DNA of 64,000 nucleotides, from the NCBI GenBank assembly GCA_903878085.1, contig CAIRGJ010000021.1, positions 98,266 through 162,265 on the forward strand, given 5' to 3'. The DNA comes from an uncultured Hyphomicrobiales bacterium. GTDB lineage: Bacteria; Pseudomonadota; Alphaproteobacteria; Rhizobiales; Xanthobacteraceae. The translations under genes and the position numbers were made by a program. Position 1 is the stretch's first letter. Each line of letters opens with the position of its first letter. Of this stretch, positions 42,181 to 51,156 are shown piece by piece. Under the pieces are notes generated by a model. That model saw nothing but the letters and a program-made list of their open reading frames with translations. It was not told where the DNA came from and did no database searches.

Positions 42181-43158
42181 CTATTGGATATTAAAGATTT
42201 TTTGCGCCAAGCCACCGTTGATCGAGGCGGTCTGCGCCGCGCTGAGGCCCGCCGCCGCGACGATCTTGGTCGGCTCCAGGTCGCCGATCGGGAACGGCAT
42301 GTCGGAACCCATCATCAGCTTTTCGGTGCCGAGCATCTCGATGACGAACTTCAGGATGCGCACGTCGTGCAGGATGGTGTCGGTATAAAGCGCGGCGACG
42401 CCGGCTTCCGGATCGCCGATGCCCGGTGTGATCGAATAGTTCTTCTTCAATCGGCCCAGCACGAAGGGCAGCGCCGCGCCGCCAATCGGCGCGAAGAACT
42501 TCACGTTCTTGTATTTGGCGACATGACCGGCCGAGATCAGCCGTGCGATCGCGATCACCGCGTCGGTGACGCGGCCCAGCCCGTTGGCAAGGCCGAAATC
42601 GTTGACGCGCACGTCGCCGGCATCGAAGCTCGGATGGATATGGATGAGGGCGCCGGTCTCGTCGGCGGCCTGCCAGAACGGGTCGAGGTCGGCGGCATCG
42701 AGCACCGAGCCGACGCCGCGCGGCAGCGTGCCGATCATGGCGCCTGGAAAGCCTGCTTTCATCGCGGCCTTGAGCACCGTCGCCGCACGCGCACCGTCGC
42801 CGAGCGGGACCGTAGCCAACGGAACAAATCTTGGTTGCGCCTTGGCCGCCGCCATCAACGCGTCATTGGTCAGGCTCGCCCAGGCTTCGCTTTCGGCGCC
42901 CTGCAACTCGTAGCCGAACATATCGACCCAGCCGCCGGTGACCTGCTTGTCGATGGCATTTTTATCCATCCAGGCCAGCCGCGCCGGAATATCCGACAGC
43001 GGCTTCGACACCGGCCGGATTGGCTTGGCGCCGGCGAATGACAGCGCGACGCCGTGATCGGTCTCGGTCTGCTTGATGCTGGGAAACTTCGCGGCGTCCT
43101 TGCGGATCGCGGTCAAGAGATCGGGCGGCACCAGGTGGGCATGACAATCGACGATCAT
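42181..43158 (-). CDS. ACMSD-like amidohydrolase-family protein with altered active site
   Basis: A 325-residue member of the amidohydrolase_2 / 2-amino-3-carboxymuconate-semialdehyde-decarboxylase superfamily. Metal ligands are in DCHAHLVPP (His6, His8), HIHPSF (His) and GSDMPFPIGD (Asp). The segment that in ACMSD carries the catalytic histidine (SHGGGxxP) reads FFAPIGGAALPF, with no histidine. The enzyme therefore may be a hydrolase or decarboxylase with a different mechanism, or be weakened. The start directly abuts the stop of the molybdenum hydroxylase large subunit, so the four genes are one unit. Confidence 0.85.
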   Translation of the reverse strand: MIVDCHAHLVPPDLLTAIRKDAAKFPSIKQTETDHGVALSFAGAKPIRPVSKPLSDIPARLAWMDKNAIDKQVTGGWVDMFGYELQGAESEAWASLTNDALMAAAKAQPRFVPLATVPLGDGARAATVLKAAMKAGFPGAMIGTLPRGVGSVLDAADLDPFWQAADETGALIHIHPSFDAGDVRVNDFGLANGLGRVTDAVIAIARLISAGHVAKYKNVKFFAPIGGAALPFVLGRLKKNYSITPGIGDPEAGVAALYTDTILHDVRILKFVIEMLGTEKLMMGSDMPFPIGDLEPTKIVAAAGLSAAQTASINGGLAQKIFNIQ

Positions 43159-45567
43159 CTAATTTCCTTTGCTCTTCTTTTCCTGCGCCGCGGCAATCAT
43201 GTCGCCGAGCTTCGAGACCTTGATCGGCAGCGAATTGGTCGAAATGCCGAGCGGCTTGAGCGCGTCGTTGATGGCGTTGGCGACGGCCGCCGGCGCGCCG
43301 AGATAGCCGCTCTCGCCCGAACCCTTCTGGCCGAACACGGTGTTCGGCGATGGCGTCACGTGATAGATGATCTCGACGTCCGGCACTTCGTGCGATGACG
43401 GCAGCAGATAATCCATGAAGGTCTGCGCGATCAATTGTCCGTCGTCATTATAGGCGAATTCCTCGTACAGCGCTGCACCGATGCCGTGGGCGATGCCGCC
43501 CATGGTCATACCGCGCACGATCTTCGGGTTGATGACGGTGCCGCAGTCGTGGCCGATGCGGTATTTCACGATCTCCGGCCGGCCGATCACCGGATCGATG
43601 CTGACGAGGATGAAATGGAATTCGAACGAGGTGCAGGGATACATCTGCACCTTGCCGTCCGCCGTCGGCAGCACGCCGCCGGTCGGTACCTGCATGACGT
43701 GGCTGACGGCGAGTCCCGGCTCCATGTCGGCCGGCATGCGGTGATAGCTGCGCCAGGCGATCTGCACCAGGTCGAGCCAGGTGCGGCGGTGTTCCGGCTT
43801 GTTCTTGTCGTAAACCTCGCCCTGATCATAGCCCGCGCGCTCCAGCGGAATGCCGAGGTCGTGCGCGGCAATGGTCGTCAGCTTGGTCTTGAGCTTGGTG
43901 GCGGCGTGGAACGCGGCGCCGCCGAGCATGATCGCCATGCGGCTGCCGACAGGGGTTCCACTTGGCAATGAATTGAGCGAATCCGGCCGCACCACGCGGA
44001 TCGTCTCCGGATCGATCTGCAACACCTCGCCGATCGCGGTGCCGACCAGCGTCTCGTGGCCCTGGCCGGAGGAGGTGGTGTGCATGGTGGCGGTGATGGA
44101 GCCGACGCCGTCGACATTGATGCGGCAGGAATCCATGAAGGTCGTGGTCTGGATCTTCGGATTGAGCAGCGCTTCGAACATGGCGTTGCCGCCGGACGGC
44201 TCGAGACAGGCGGCAAAGCCGATGCCGGCGAGCAGGCCCTTGGCGCGCAGCGCGTCGCGCTCGGCCTTCAGGCTGTCGTAGCTGGTGTGCGCCATCACCT
44301 TGTCGACCAAGGCGTGATAGTCGCCGCTGTCATAGGTGGTGCCGCTGGGGATGACGTAGGGGAACTCATCGTGCCGGATCATGTTGCGGCGGCGGATTTC
44401 CAGCCGGTCGAGGCCGAGCACGTTGGCGACCTCGTCCATGGTGCGCTCGAGCGCCACATTGGTCGGTGCCTGGCCGAAGCCGCGCACCGCGTCCTGCGTG
44501 GTCTTGTTGGTGACCACAGCGACGGCGCGATATTGCACGCTCTGAATCTTGTAGGGACCGACGATGGCACCGACCGGCTTGCCGAGCTGGAACGGTGAAC
44601 GGCCGGCATAGGCGCCGACATTCTCCAGCGCCCGCATCTTCATCGAGCGCACGATGCCGTTGTCGTCAAATGCGACTTCCACGTCAAAGAGCCGCTCCGG
44701 GCCATGCGCATCGCCGCCACGCATGTTCTCCAGCCGGTCCTCGATCAGCCTTACCGGGAAGCCCAGCCGCCGCGACAGGTAGCCGCAGAGAATAGTGTGC
44801 TTGATGCCGCGCTTGACGCCGTAGCTGCCGCCGACATCGACGTCGTGATGCACGCGCACCGAGGTGACGGGGATTTTCAGCGCCACGGCAATCTGATCCT
44901 GAAAGCGCGGCATCTGGATCGAGGCGTGGACATCGAGCATGTCGCGCCACGGGTCCCAGCTTGCGGTGACGCCGAAGGTTTCGATCGGCACCGTCGAGGA
45001 GCGGCCCCATTTCACCCGCAGCTTCAGCTTGCGCGGCGCGGCGGCGAAGTCCTTGTCGACCTCGCCCCAGGTGAAGGTCTTGTCGAGCAGTACGTTGGAG
45101 CCGTGCGCCTCGTGCACCAGGATATCGTTGGATTCCAGCGCCTGTTCGGCATCGAGCACGAAGGGCAGCGGCTCGTAATCGACAATGACTTCTTCCGCGG
45201 CGTCCTCGGCCAAAGCGCGGCTGTCGGCGACGACGGCGACGACCCATTCGCCGGAATAGCGCGCGATCTCGTGCGCCAGAGGCCTACGCGGCACGTTCGG
45301 CGTGTCGAGCCCGGTCATCAGCGGCAGGGTCGCGGCGGCGAGCTCCGCGCCGTCGAGAATATAATGCACGCCCGGCATCGCCAAAGCTGCGCTCTTGTCG
45401 ATGCCGACGATGCGCGCGGCAGCGTGCGGGCAGGTCACCAGCGCGACGTGCTTGGTGTTCGGCAGCACGATGTCGGCGACGAAGCGGCCCTTGCCGGCGA
45501 CAAAGCGGCGGTCCTCGCGTACGCGGCGGTCGGTCGAGACGTAGCGGAATTTTCCCAAGGAGCTCAT
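43159..45567 (-). CDS. Molybdenum hydroxylase large (molybdopterin) subunit, xanthine dehydrogenase family
   Basis: An 802-residue molybdopterin-binding subunit. The N-terminal hammerhead domain begins with the VREDRRFVAGKGRFVADI motif of CoxL-like proteins; the active-site loop reads AVRGFGQAPTNVALER, and the C-terminal GQKGSGESGYLGAP holds the base-acting glutamate. The CO dehydrogenase loop AYRCSFR is absent, so CO oxidation is not indicated; hydroxylation of an aromatic or N-heterocyclic ring is more likely. The ATG at 45567 overlaps the small-subunit stop by four bases; a longer in-phase frame upstream overlaps the other subunit and is not used. Confidence 0.9.
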   Translation of the reverse strand: MSSLGKFRYVSTDRRVREDRRFVAGKGRFVADIVLPNTKHVALVTCPHAAARIVGIDKSAALAMPGVHYILDGAELAAATLPLMTGLDTPNVPRRPLAHEIARYSGEWVVAVVADSRALAEDAAEEVIVDYEPLPFVLDAEQALESNDILVHEAHGSNVLLDKTFTWGEVDKDFAAAPRKLKLRVKWGRSSTVPIETFGVTASWDPWRDMLDVHASIQMPRFQDQIAVALKIPVTSVRVHHDVDVGGSYGVKRGIKHTILCGYLSRRLGFPVRLIEDRLENMRGGDAHGPERLFDVEVAFDDNGIVRSMKMRALENVGAYAGRSPFQLGKPVGAIVGPYKIQSVQYRAVAVVTNKTTQDAVRGFGQAPTNVALERTMDEVANVLGLDRLEIRRRNMIRHDEFPYVIPSGTTYDSGDYHALVDKVMAHTSYDSLKAERDALRAKGLLAGIGFAACLEPSGGNAMFEALLNPKIQTTTFMDSCRINVDGVGSITATMHTTSSGQGHETLVGTAIGEVLQIDPETIRVVRPDSLNSLPSGTPVGSRMAIMLGGAAFHAATKLKTKLTTIAAHDLGIPLERAGYDQGEVYDKNKPEHRRTWLDLVQIAWRSYHRMPADMEPGLAVSHVMQVPTGGVLPTADGKVQMYPCTSFEFHFILVSIDPVIGRPEIVKYRIGHDCGTVINPKIVRGMTMGGIAHGIGAALYEEFAYNDDGQLIAQTFMDYLLPSSHEVPDVEIIYHVTPSPNTVFGQKGSGESGYLGAPAAVANAINDALKPLGISTNSLPIKVSKLGDMIAAAQEKKSKGN

Positions 45568-46058
45568 ACGCGCTGCTCCACCGGACGGTTGGCGCCGCGC
45601 AGGCGTTCCGCGGCCAGCGCGATGGCGTCGATGATCTGGGCATAGCCGGTGCAACGGCAGATATTGCCGGAAATCGCGTCGACGATCTGCTCGCGCGTCG
45701 GGTTCGGGTTGTCGACCAGCAGCGCATGCGCGACCAGCACCATGGCCGGGGTGCAATAGCCGCATTGCATGCCGTGGGTTTCGCAAAACGCGTCTTGAAT
45801 GACCGACATTTCGCCGGGGCCGGGCGTGACGCCTTCGATGGTGGTGATCTTGGAGCCTTGCGCCTGCGGCGCGAATATCAGGCACGCGCGCACCGCGACG
45901 CCGTCGAACAGCACGGTGCAGGCGCCGCAGACGCCGTGCTCGCAGCCGGCATGCGCGCCGGTGAGCTGCATCTGATCGCGCAGGCAATCGAGCAGCGTGG
46001 TGCGCGGCTCGACCTCGAGTTCGCGGGTTTCGCCGTTGATGTCGAGTTCAATGCGCAT
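45564..46058 (-). CDS. Molybdenum hydroxylase small [2Fe-2S] subunit
   Basis: A 164-residue iron-sulfur protein. The plant-ferredoxin-type cluster site is AGCEHGVCGACTVLFDG and the second cluster site is CGYCTPAMVL with NICRCTGY, the standard two [2Fe-2S] sets of this family. It passes electrons from the molybdenum centre to the FAD subunit. The ATG at 46058 overlaps the end of the FAD-subunit gene by 11 bases and is preceded by a GGAGAGAAG site. Confidence 0.95.
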   Translation of the reverse strand: MRIELDINGETRELEVEPRTTLLDCLRDQMQLTGAHAGCEHGVCGACTVLFDGVAVRACLIFAPQAQGSKITTIEGVTPGPGEMSVIQDAFCETHGMQCGYCTPAMVLVAHALLVDNPNPTREQIVDAISGNICRCTGYAQIIDAIALAAERLRGANRPVEQRV

Positions 46059-46932
46059 GAATCTTCTCTCCGAGCGCGGACGCGCGCGCGTCGGCAACCG
46101 CGCGGCACGCCAGACTGACGGCGACGCGCTTGCGGTAAGCAGCCGAGGCGTGCAGGTCGTCCATCGCCTCGATATCGGCCAGCGCCTGCGTCACCGCATC
46201 CTTGACCGCGGCGGCATCGAGCATGGTGCCGGTCAATTGCGCCTCGGCGCTGTCGAGCCGCATCGGGAAATCGGTCGCCGCGCCGACGCCTATTGCAATT
46301 CTTTTACACATGCCGTCGGCGCCAAGCTCGACCTGCACCGCCGCCGAAACGAAAGCGAAATCGCTGCGCCGCGCGTTCACTTCATGGAAGCCGATGCCGA
46401 TCTTGCCGCGCCACACCGGGTAGCGCACGCCGGTCAGGCACGCGGCCGCGGGCAGCGCCGTCACCATCGGCCCGATAAAGAAGTCGCGCGCCTTGATCTC
46501 CGCGGTCTTGCCGGCTTCGCGATAATTCAGCACCGCGTCGAGCGTCACCGCCATCAGCGCCTGTTCGGCGGCCGGGTCGGCATTGGACAGCGAGCCGCCG
46601 ATGGTGCCGCGGGCGCGCGTGGCGGCGTGGCCGATCCACGGAATCGCCTTGGCCATCAGCGGCAGATCGCGCGCCACCAGGGCGTCGCGCTCGAGATCGC
46701 ATTGCCGCGTGGTGGCGCCGATCGCGATGGCGTCGCCGTCGGCGCGTATATAAGAGAGTCCCGCGATCCGGTTGATATCCACCAGCCGGGTCGGCCGCGC
46801 CAGCCGCATCGCCATCATCGGCACCAGCGTCTGGCCGCCGGCGATGATGCGCGCATTCTCGTCGGCGGCGAGCCACGCACAGGCTTCGTCGATGTCGGCG
46901 GCACGGGAATACTCGAACGGCGCTGCTTTCAT
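46048..46932 (-). CDS. Molybdenum hydroxylase FAD-binding medium subunit
   Basis: A 294-residue subunit of CoxM type. FAD contacts are in RIIAGGQTLVPMM (residues about 28-40) and RGTIGGSLSNADPAAE, both canonical. It carries electrons from the [2Fe-2S] subunit to an acceptor. It is the first gene of the three-subunit set, order FAD, 2Fe-2S, Mo, and is divergent from the cupin gene at 47109 with about 175 bases between them. Confidence 0.93.
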   Translation of the reverse strand: MKAAPFEYSRAADIDEACAWLAADENARIIAGGQTLVPMMAMRLARPTRLVDINRIAGLSYIRADGDAIAIGATTRQCDLERDALVARDLPLMAKAIPWIGHAATRARGTIGGSLSNADPAAEQALMAVTLDAVLNYREAGKTAEIKARDFFIGPMVTALPAAACLTGVRYPVWRGKIGIGFHEVNARRSDFAFVSAAVQVELGADGMCKRIAIGVGAATDFPMRLDSAEAQLTGTMLDAAAVKDAVTQALADIEAMDDLHASAAYRKRVAVSLACRAVADARASALGEKIHAH

Positions 46933-47108
46933 GGATACGCTACGCTGGTCCTGGTCGGGAAAAAGCGGGGCCCAAGACCGGATTTGGCTTGGGAATGCCC
47001 GTTATTGTCGTATCGGCGACGATATGGTTAAAGTCTCTCTCGCATGATCGCAACCGCAAAAACAGCGGTCCCACCGCGCAGAATTGCCACCACCGAGGCT
47101 TCACGACA

Positions 47109-47492
47109 ATGACCGCCGATCGCCGTACGGCTTTTATACGCAACATCGCCGAAGTGCCATGGCTGGAGTTTCCCAACCATTTCGGCGGTGCGCTGTCGAA
47201 GCCGCTGGTGATGCCCGACACCGCGGGCTCGCATCACGTCGATTACCGTATTTCAATGTACCAGCCCAAGGCCTATGTCGAGAAGCACAGCCACAAGGTG
47301 CAAGAGCAGGTTTATCACGTCATCGACGGCGAGGGCCTGATGCATGTCGACGGCAAGGATCATGTGGTGCGCAAGCACGACTTCATCTTCCTGCCGCCGG
47401 GCATCGTGCACGCTATCTCCAACACCGGGCTCACCGATCTGGTGTTCCTGGTGGTGACCTCGCCGGTCACCGACGACGTCAAGCCGGTCTGA
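47109..47492 (+). CDS. Small cupin-domain protein
   Basis: A 127-residue single-cupin protein. The metal motif one is YVEKHSHKVQEQVYHVIDGEG with two histidines and a glutamine or glutamate position, and motif two is FLPPGIVHAISN with a histidine. It could be an oxygenase, isomerase or binding protein. The start at 47109 has no strong ribosome-binding site. It is 4 bases before the IclR gene and divergent from the molybdenum hydroxylase operon, which fits a role in the same catabolic route. Confidence 0.85.
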   Translation: MTADRRTAFIRNIAEVPWLEFPNHFGGALSKPLVMPDTAGSHHVDYRISMYQPKAYVEKHSHKVQEQVYHVIDGEGLMHVDGKDHVVRKHDFIFLPPGIVHAISNTGLTDLVFLVVTSPVTDDVKPV

Positions 47493-47496
47493 TCCC

Positions 47497-48375
47497 ATGC
47501 CGCGTCCGCGAACCAAATTGTCCAGCGTCCGTGCGCCGCGCGCGCGAACGGCGATTGCCGTCGAGCCGGTCGCAACCGAAGGCACGCGCGCCGGCGTGCA
47601 GTCGCTCGGCCGCGCCTTCGGCATCATGGAAGAGATCGCGCGCCACCGCGATGGGATAGGCTTGGCAGAACTAAGCAAACGCGTCGGCCTGCACAACAGC
47701 ACGACGTTCCACCTGGTCAAGACCATGGTGTCGCTCGGCTATGTGCGCCAGTTGAAGGATTCAAAGCGCTACCGCATCGGCCGCCCGCTGTTCGCGCTGG
47801 CGGCCAGCGCGCTCGACGAAGTCGAGATGACCAGCCTGGCGTCGCCGATCCTCGCGACGCTGTCGCATGAAACCGGCGAGGGCACGCAATTTTCCGTGCG
47901 CTCCGGCGACGCCGTGGTGGTGCTGGCGCGCACCAGCGGGCAGGGCGCCTTCCAGTTGACCGACCGCGTCGGCGGCATCCGCCCGGCGCATTGCACCGCG
48001 ATCGGCAAGATCATGCTGTCCGCGCTGACGGGCGAGCAGTTCGAGCGCTTCCTGGCGCGCGCCGACCTCAAGGCCAATACGCCGAAGTCGATCGTGCGCG
48101 CCGGCGAGCTGCGCCGCGAGATCGAGAAGGTGCGTCAGGCCGGCTTGGCGATCGATGACGGCGAATACGATATCGAATTGCGCTGCGTGGCGATGCCGGT
48201 GCGCGATTTCAGCGCCCAGATCATCGGCGCCATCGGGCTATCGGGGCCGGTGTGGCGGCTGTCGCACGAGACGTTGCAGAAATACGCCCGTTCGGTGCGC
48301 GCCGCCGCCGCGCGTCTGTCGGCCGAATTCGGCTATACTGGCGACGTCGAGCCGCGGGTCAGCGCCGCGGAATAA
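47497..48375 (+). CDS. IclR-family transcriptional regulator
   Basis: A 292-residue regulator. Residues about 33-95 form the winged helix-turn-helix (VQSLGRAFGIMEEIAR, then LAELSKRVGLHNSTTFHLVKTM) and residues about 110-280 the IclR effector domain (AHCTAIGKIMLSAL, IDDGEYDIELRCVAMPV). It has about 30 extra N-terminal residues rich in arginine and alanine. IclR proteins usually control adjacent aromatic or sugar-acid catabolic genes; the neighbours here are the cupin, the dapA-like gene and the divergent molybdenum hydroxylase operon. Confidence 0.92.
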   Translation: MPRPRTKLSSVRAPRARTAIAVEPVATEGTRAGVQSLGRAFGIMEEIARHRDGIGLAELSKRVGLHNSTTFHLVKTMVSLGYVRQLKDSKRYRIGRPLFALAASALDEVEMTSLASPILATLSHETGEGTQFSVRSGDAVVVLARTSGQGAFQLTDRVGGIRPAHCTAIGKIMLSALTGEQFERFLARADLKANTPKSIVRAGELRREIEKVRQAGLAIDDGEYDIELRCVAMPVRDFSAQIIGAIGLSGPVWRLSHETLQKYARSVRAAAARLSAEFGYTGDVEPRVSAAE

Positions 48376-48394
48376 TTTTACAGGAGACGGTACA

Positions 48395-49351
48395 ATGCCA
48401 AGGCACGCGACTTACGTTCCTCACGGCGTGATCCCGGCGGTGCTGCTGCCGTTCGAGAACGATCTGTCCATCGACGAGGCGAGCTTCCGCAAGCACCTGC
48501 GCGACGTCGCGTCGGTCGAAGGCCTGTCGGCCATCACGCTGAACGCGCACTCGACCGAAGTGGCGTCGTGCACCTTCGACGAACAGCGCCGCGTGCTCGA
48601 CATCGCCCAGGACGAAATCGGCGACCAACTCCCGATCGTCAACGGCATCTGGGCCGACGGCAGTTTAGAGGCCGCGCGCATCGCCAAGATGGCGGCGCAG
48701 GGCGGCGCCTCGGCGCTGCTGGTGTTTCCGCCGGCGCCCTTCACCATGGGGCAGAATCCGGCGATGGCGCTGGCGCATTTCAAGCGCATCGCCGACGCCA
48801 CCGATCTGCCGCTCATCGTCTTCCAATATGCGCTGTCGACGGGCCAAGGCTATCCGAAGGACACGCTGCTCAAGCTGTGCGAGGAAGTGCCGACCATCCG
48901 CGCCATCAAGGACTGGATCGGCAACGTGCCGCATCACGACTGGCACGTGCGCACGCTGCAAAGCCTGCCGCGCCCGGTGAACGTGCTGACGACGCATAGC
49001 GCCTGGCTGTTACCGTCGCTGGTGCTCGGCTGCAACGGTTTGCTGTCGGGCTCCGGCAGCGTGATCGCCGATCTGCAGGCCAGGCTGTTCCGCGCGGTGC
49101 AGGGCAACGATCTGGCGCAGGCTCGGGTGCTTGCCGACCGCATCGAGCCGGTGGCGCGCGCCTTCTATGCCGATCCCTTCGTCGACATGCACAACCGCAT
49201 GAAGGAAGCGCTGGTGCTGCTCGGCAAACTGCCGCGCGCGGTGGTGCGCCCGCCTCTGGTCAAGATCGAACGCGCCGAGATCGCGCGCATCCGTCAGGCG
49301 CTGATCGATGCCGGGTTGCTCGACAAGAACGCGGCGCGGGACGCGGCGTAG
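48395..49351 (+). CDS. Dihydrodipicolinate synthase/N-acetylneuraminate lyase-family aldolase
   Basis: A 318-residue class I aldolase of the DapA family. The substrate-carboxylate loop reads NAHSTE in place of GTTGE, the Schiff-base lysine is Lys172 (IRAIKDWIG) and a tyrosine at 145 (VFQYA) fits the proton-shuttle position. Changes in the GTTGE loop argue against lysine synthesis; relatives cleave or dehydrate sugar acids or aromatic-derived oxo-acids. CAGGAGACGG precedes the ATG. It follows the IclR gene by 19 bases. Confidence 0.9.
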   Translation: MPRHATYVPHGVIPAVLLPFENDLSIDEASFRKHLRDVASVEGLSAITLNAHSTEVASCTFDEQRRVLDIAQDEIGDQLPIVNGIWADGSLEAARIAKMAAQGGASALLVFPPAPFTMGQNPAMALAHFKRIADATDLPLIVFQYALSTGQGYPKDTLLKLCEEVPTIRAIKDWIGNVPHHDWHVRTLQSLPRPVNVLTTHSAWLLPSLVLGCNGLLSGSGSVIADLQARLFRAVQGNDLAQARVLADRIEPVARAFYADPFVDMHNRMKEALVLLGKLPRAVVRPPLVKIERAEIARIRQALIDAGLLDKNAARDAA

Positions 49352-49400
49352 GGCGCGCACTTATCAAGCGCGCGGCCGGTGCGGCCGAGATATTTCAACA

Positions 49401-50942
49401 TCAACTGGCGCGGCTGAACTGCAGTTCAATGTTCGTCACAGCTGAGGTATTGCCGCAGTTAACCGCGTTTCGCCCACGCGCTTTCGCCCGGTAAAGTGCG
49501 GCATCCGCGTCGTGGATCAATGAGGTCGCCGTCAGCCCGTCTCGGAGCACTCCCGTCGCAACTCCAGCGCTGATCGTCACGACCTTGTGGTCACTGCCAC
49601 TATGGTCGATACGTAAGCGGCTAACTTCGTCGCGGATAGCTTCCGCAATCTGAATTGCACCGCGCTGGTCGGTATCCGGCAGCAAGATCGCAAATTCTTC
49701 ACCGCCGTAACGCGCGGCAAGATCGCCTGGGCGCTTTGAGGAATAGGCGATGACATCGGCGATTGCCTTGAGTGTATTGTCGCCGGCCAGATGGCCATAG
49801 GTATCGTTGAATAGCTTGAATTGATCCACGTCGATCATGATGAGTGAGATCGGGTGTCCGTAGCGCGCGCCGCGAGCCCATTCATGCGAAAGCCATTCGT
49901 CAAACGCACGACGATTGGCAAGCTTCGTGAGCTCATCCGTTCTGGCTAATAGCGCGGCAGCATCTTCCGCGGCCGCCCGGCGCCTGAGTTCCTTCTCCAG
50001 CATCCAGACGAGAATCAGGACGCTGCCGGCCATGACCCCGAATATTGCAGCAAAGACCAAGATTTTGGACCACCACGGCGCGAGAACCTGACGAAGGGGA
50101 AGCGCTACAACGACGACAAGCGGCAATTGTCCGACGCGACTAAATGCATAGAGGCGTCCGACGCCGTCCGTCGATTGGTCGCTGATGAACGATCCGCGTG
50201 CTTGACCCGGCAAATGCGCGAAGACCGGGGCGCTATGCCAATCTTTACCGATCTGATCGTCATCGGCGACATTGCGCACAAGCAGCGTACCATCCTCTCT
50301 GAACAGGGTGATCGTGCCGCCGGTCCCCAACGCGACTTTGTTGAACAGTTGCTGGAAATATTCGAGCTTAAGCGTGCCCGAGACAATTCCTCCAAAGCCG
50401 CCATCGGGCCGCGTGATGCGCCGGCTGACCGAGATGCTCCAAATGCCGCCCTGCAATCGCGCATTGAAGGGACGGCTTAGGTAGAGTCCGATATCCGTGA
50501 CCGAATCGCGGTGGATGATGAAGTACTCGCGATCGCCGAAGTTTCCTTTTCGAGGCGTTTCGCTAAGCGAGTCGAGAAAGATCGAACCGCTTTGGTCCAG
50601 AGCGACGAGAGCCCCCAATCCACGCGCAGTCGCCGATCGATCAAACAGAATTTTTTGCCGCAACCGCGGCTTTTGGTCAATGGCCTCTGGGTCGTTGACG
50701 CTCTCCAGGACCGATTGGAGCGAGAGATCGAAGAGTTCGAGGTTGCGCGCCACGTCCTGCTCGGCGAGCGTGGCAATGTTCGTGGCGGCCTGGTCATTGA
50801 TCTCCAGGGTGCTGCGATAGGAATCATAGGAAATCGTGGCAAAGAATGAGAGCAAGACGAATAGCCCGAATGCGGTGACGGACCACAGGAAGGTCCGGCT
50901 GTAACGCATCAATGCCGACCGCAAGTTATTCGCCAGTTTCAT
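49401..50942 (-). CDS. Diguanylate cyclase with periplasmic dCache-like sensor
   Basis: A 513-residue membrane sensor. An N-terminal membrane helix (about residues 15-37), a periplasmic domain of about 250 residues with the GDREYFIIHRD and WSISVSRRI segments of dCache/PAS-like sensors, a second membrane helix and a GGDEF domain. The active site is RYGGEEF and RPGD lies five residues before it, so the allosteric RxxD inhibitory site is intact. It makes cyclic di-GMP. The ATG at 50942 is preferred over one 25 codons upstream. No downstream effector genes are next to it. Confidence 0.92.
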   Translation of the reverse strand: MKLANNLRSALMRYSRTFLWSVTAFGLFVLLSFFATISYDSYRSTLEINDQAATNIATLAEQDVARNLELFDLSLQSVLESVNDPEAIDQKPRLRQKILFDRSATARGLGALVALDQSGSIFLDSLSETPRKGNFGDREYFIIHRDSVTDIGLYLSRPFNARLQGGIWSISVSRRITRPDGGFGGIVSGTLKLEYFQQLFNKVALGTGGTITLFREDGTLLVRNVADDDQIGKDWHSAPVFAHLPGQARGSFISDQSTDGVGRLYAFSRVGQLPLVVVVALPLRQVLAPWWSKILVFAAIFGVMAGSVLILVWMLEKELRRRAAAEDAAALLARTDELTKLANRRAFDEWLSHEWARGARYGHPISLIMIDVDQFKLFNDTYGHLAGDNTLKAIADVIAYSSKRPGDLAARYGGEEFAILLPDTDQRGAIQIAEAIRDEVSRLRIDHSGSDHKVVTISAGVATGVLRDGLTATSLIHDADAALYRAKARGRNAVNCGNTSAVTNIELQFSRAS

Positions 50943-51156
50943 ACGAACCCAAAAGCCCCGATGTAGCGTAGTCCAGATGCGGCATGCTACGAGGGATTGC
51001 CTAATGGGCCGTCGCATATCGAATTCAAACTGATATTTTTGCTAAACCTTTCATTAACGTCGTTCGGCGCATGGCGACAAGACTCCGCTTGTCGCGGACA
51101 GAGGACGTTGTCCGCCGCCACTTCTATTCGCGCGTCAGCTTGAATTGGCGGTCTGA

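Noticed and set aside
43159..45987. N-terminal extension of the molybdenum hydroxylase large subunit to 942 residues
   Set aside because: The first 140 residues overlap the iron-sulfur subunit in another phase and look like its shadow; the ATG at 45567 matches the family start.
43159..46932. Carbon monoxide dehydrogenase (coxMSL)
   Set aside because: Subunit order and folds fit the family, but the AYRCSFR active-site loop of CO dehydrogenase is replaced by AVRGFGQ.
48395..49351. Dihydrodipicolinate synthase for lysine synthesis
   Set aside because: The GTTGE loop is replaced by NAHSTE and the gene is in a catabolic context under an IclR regulator.
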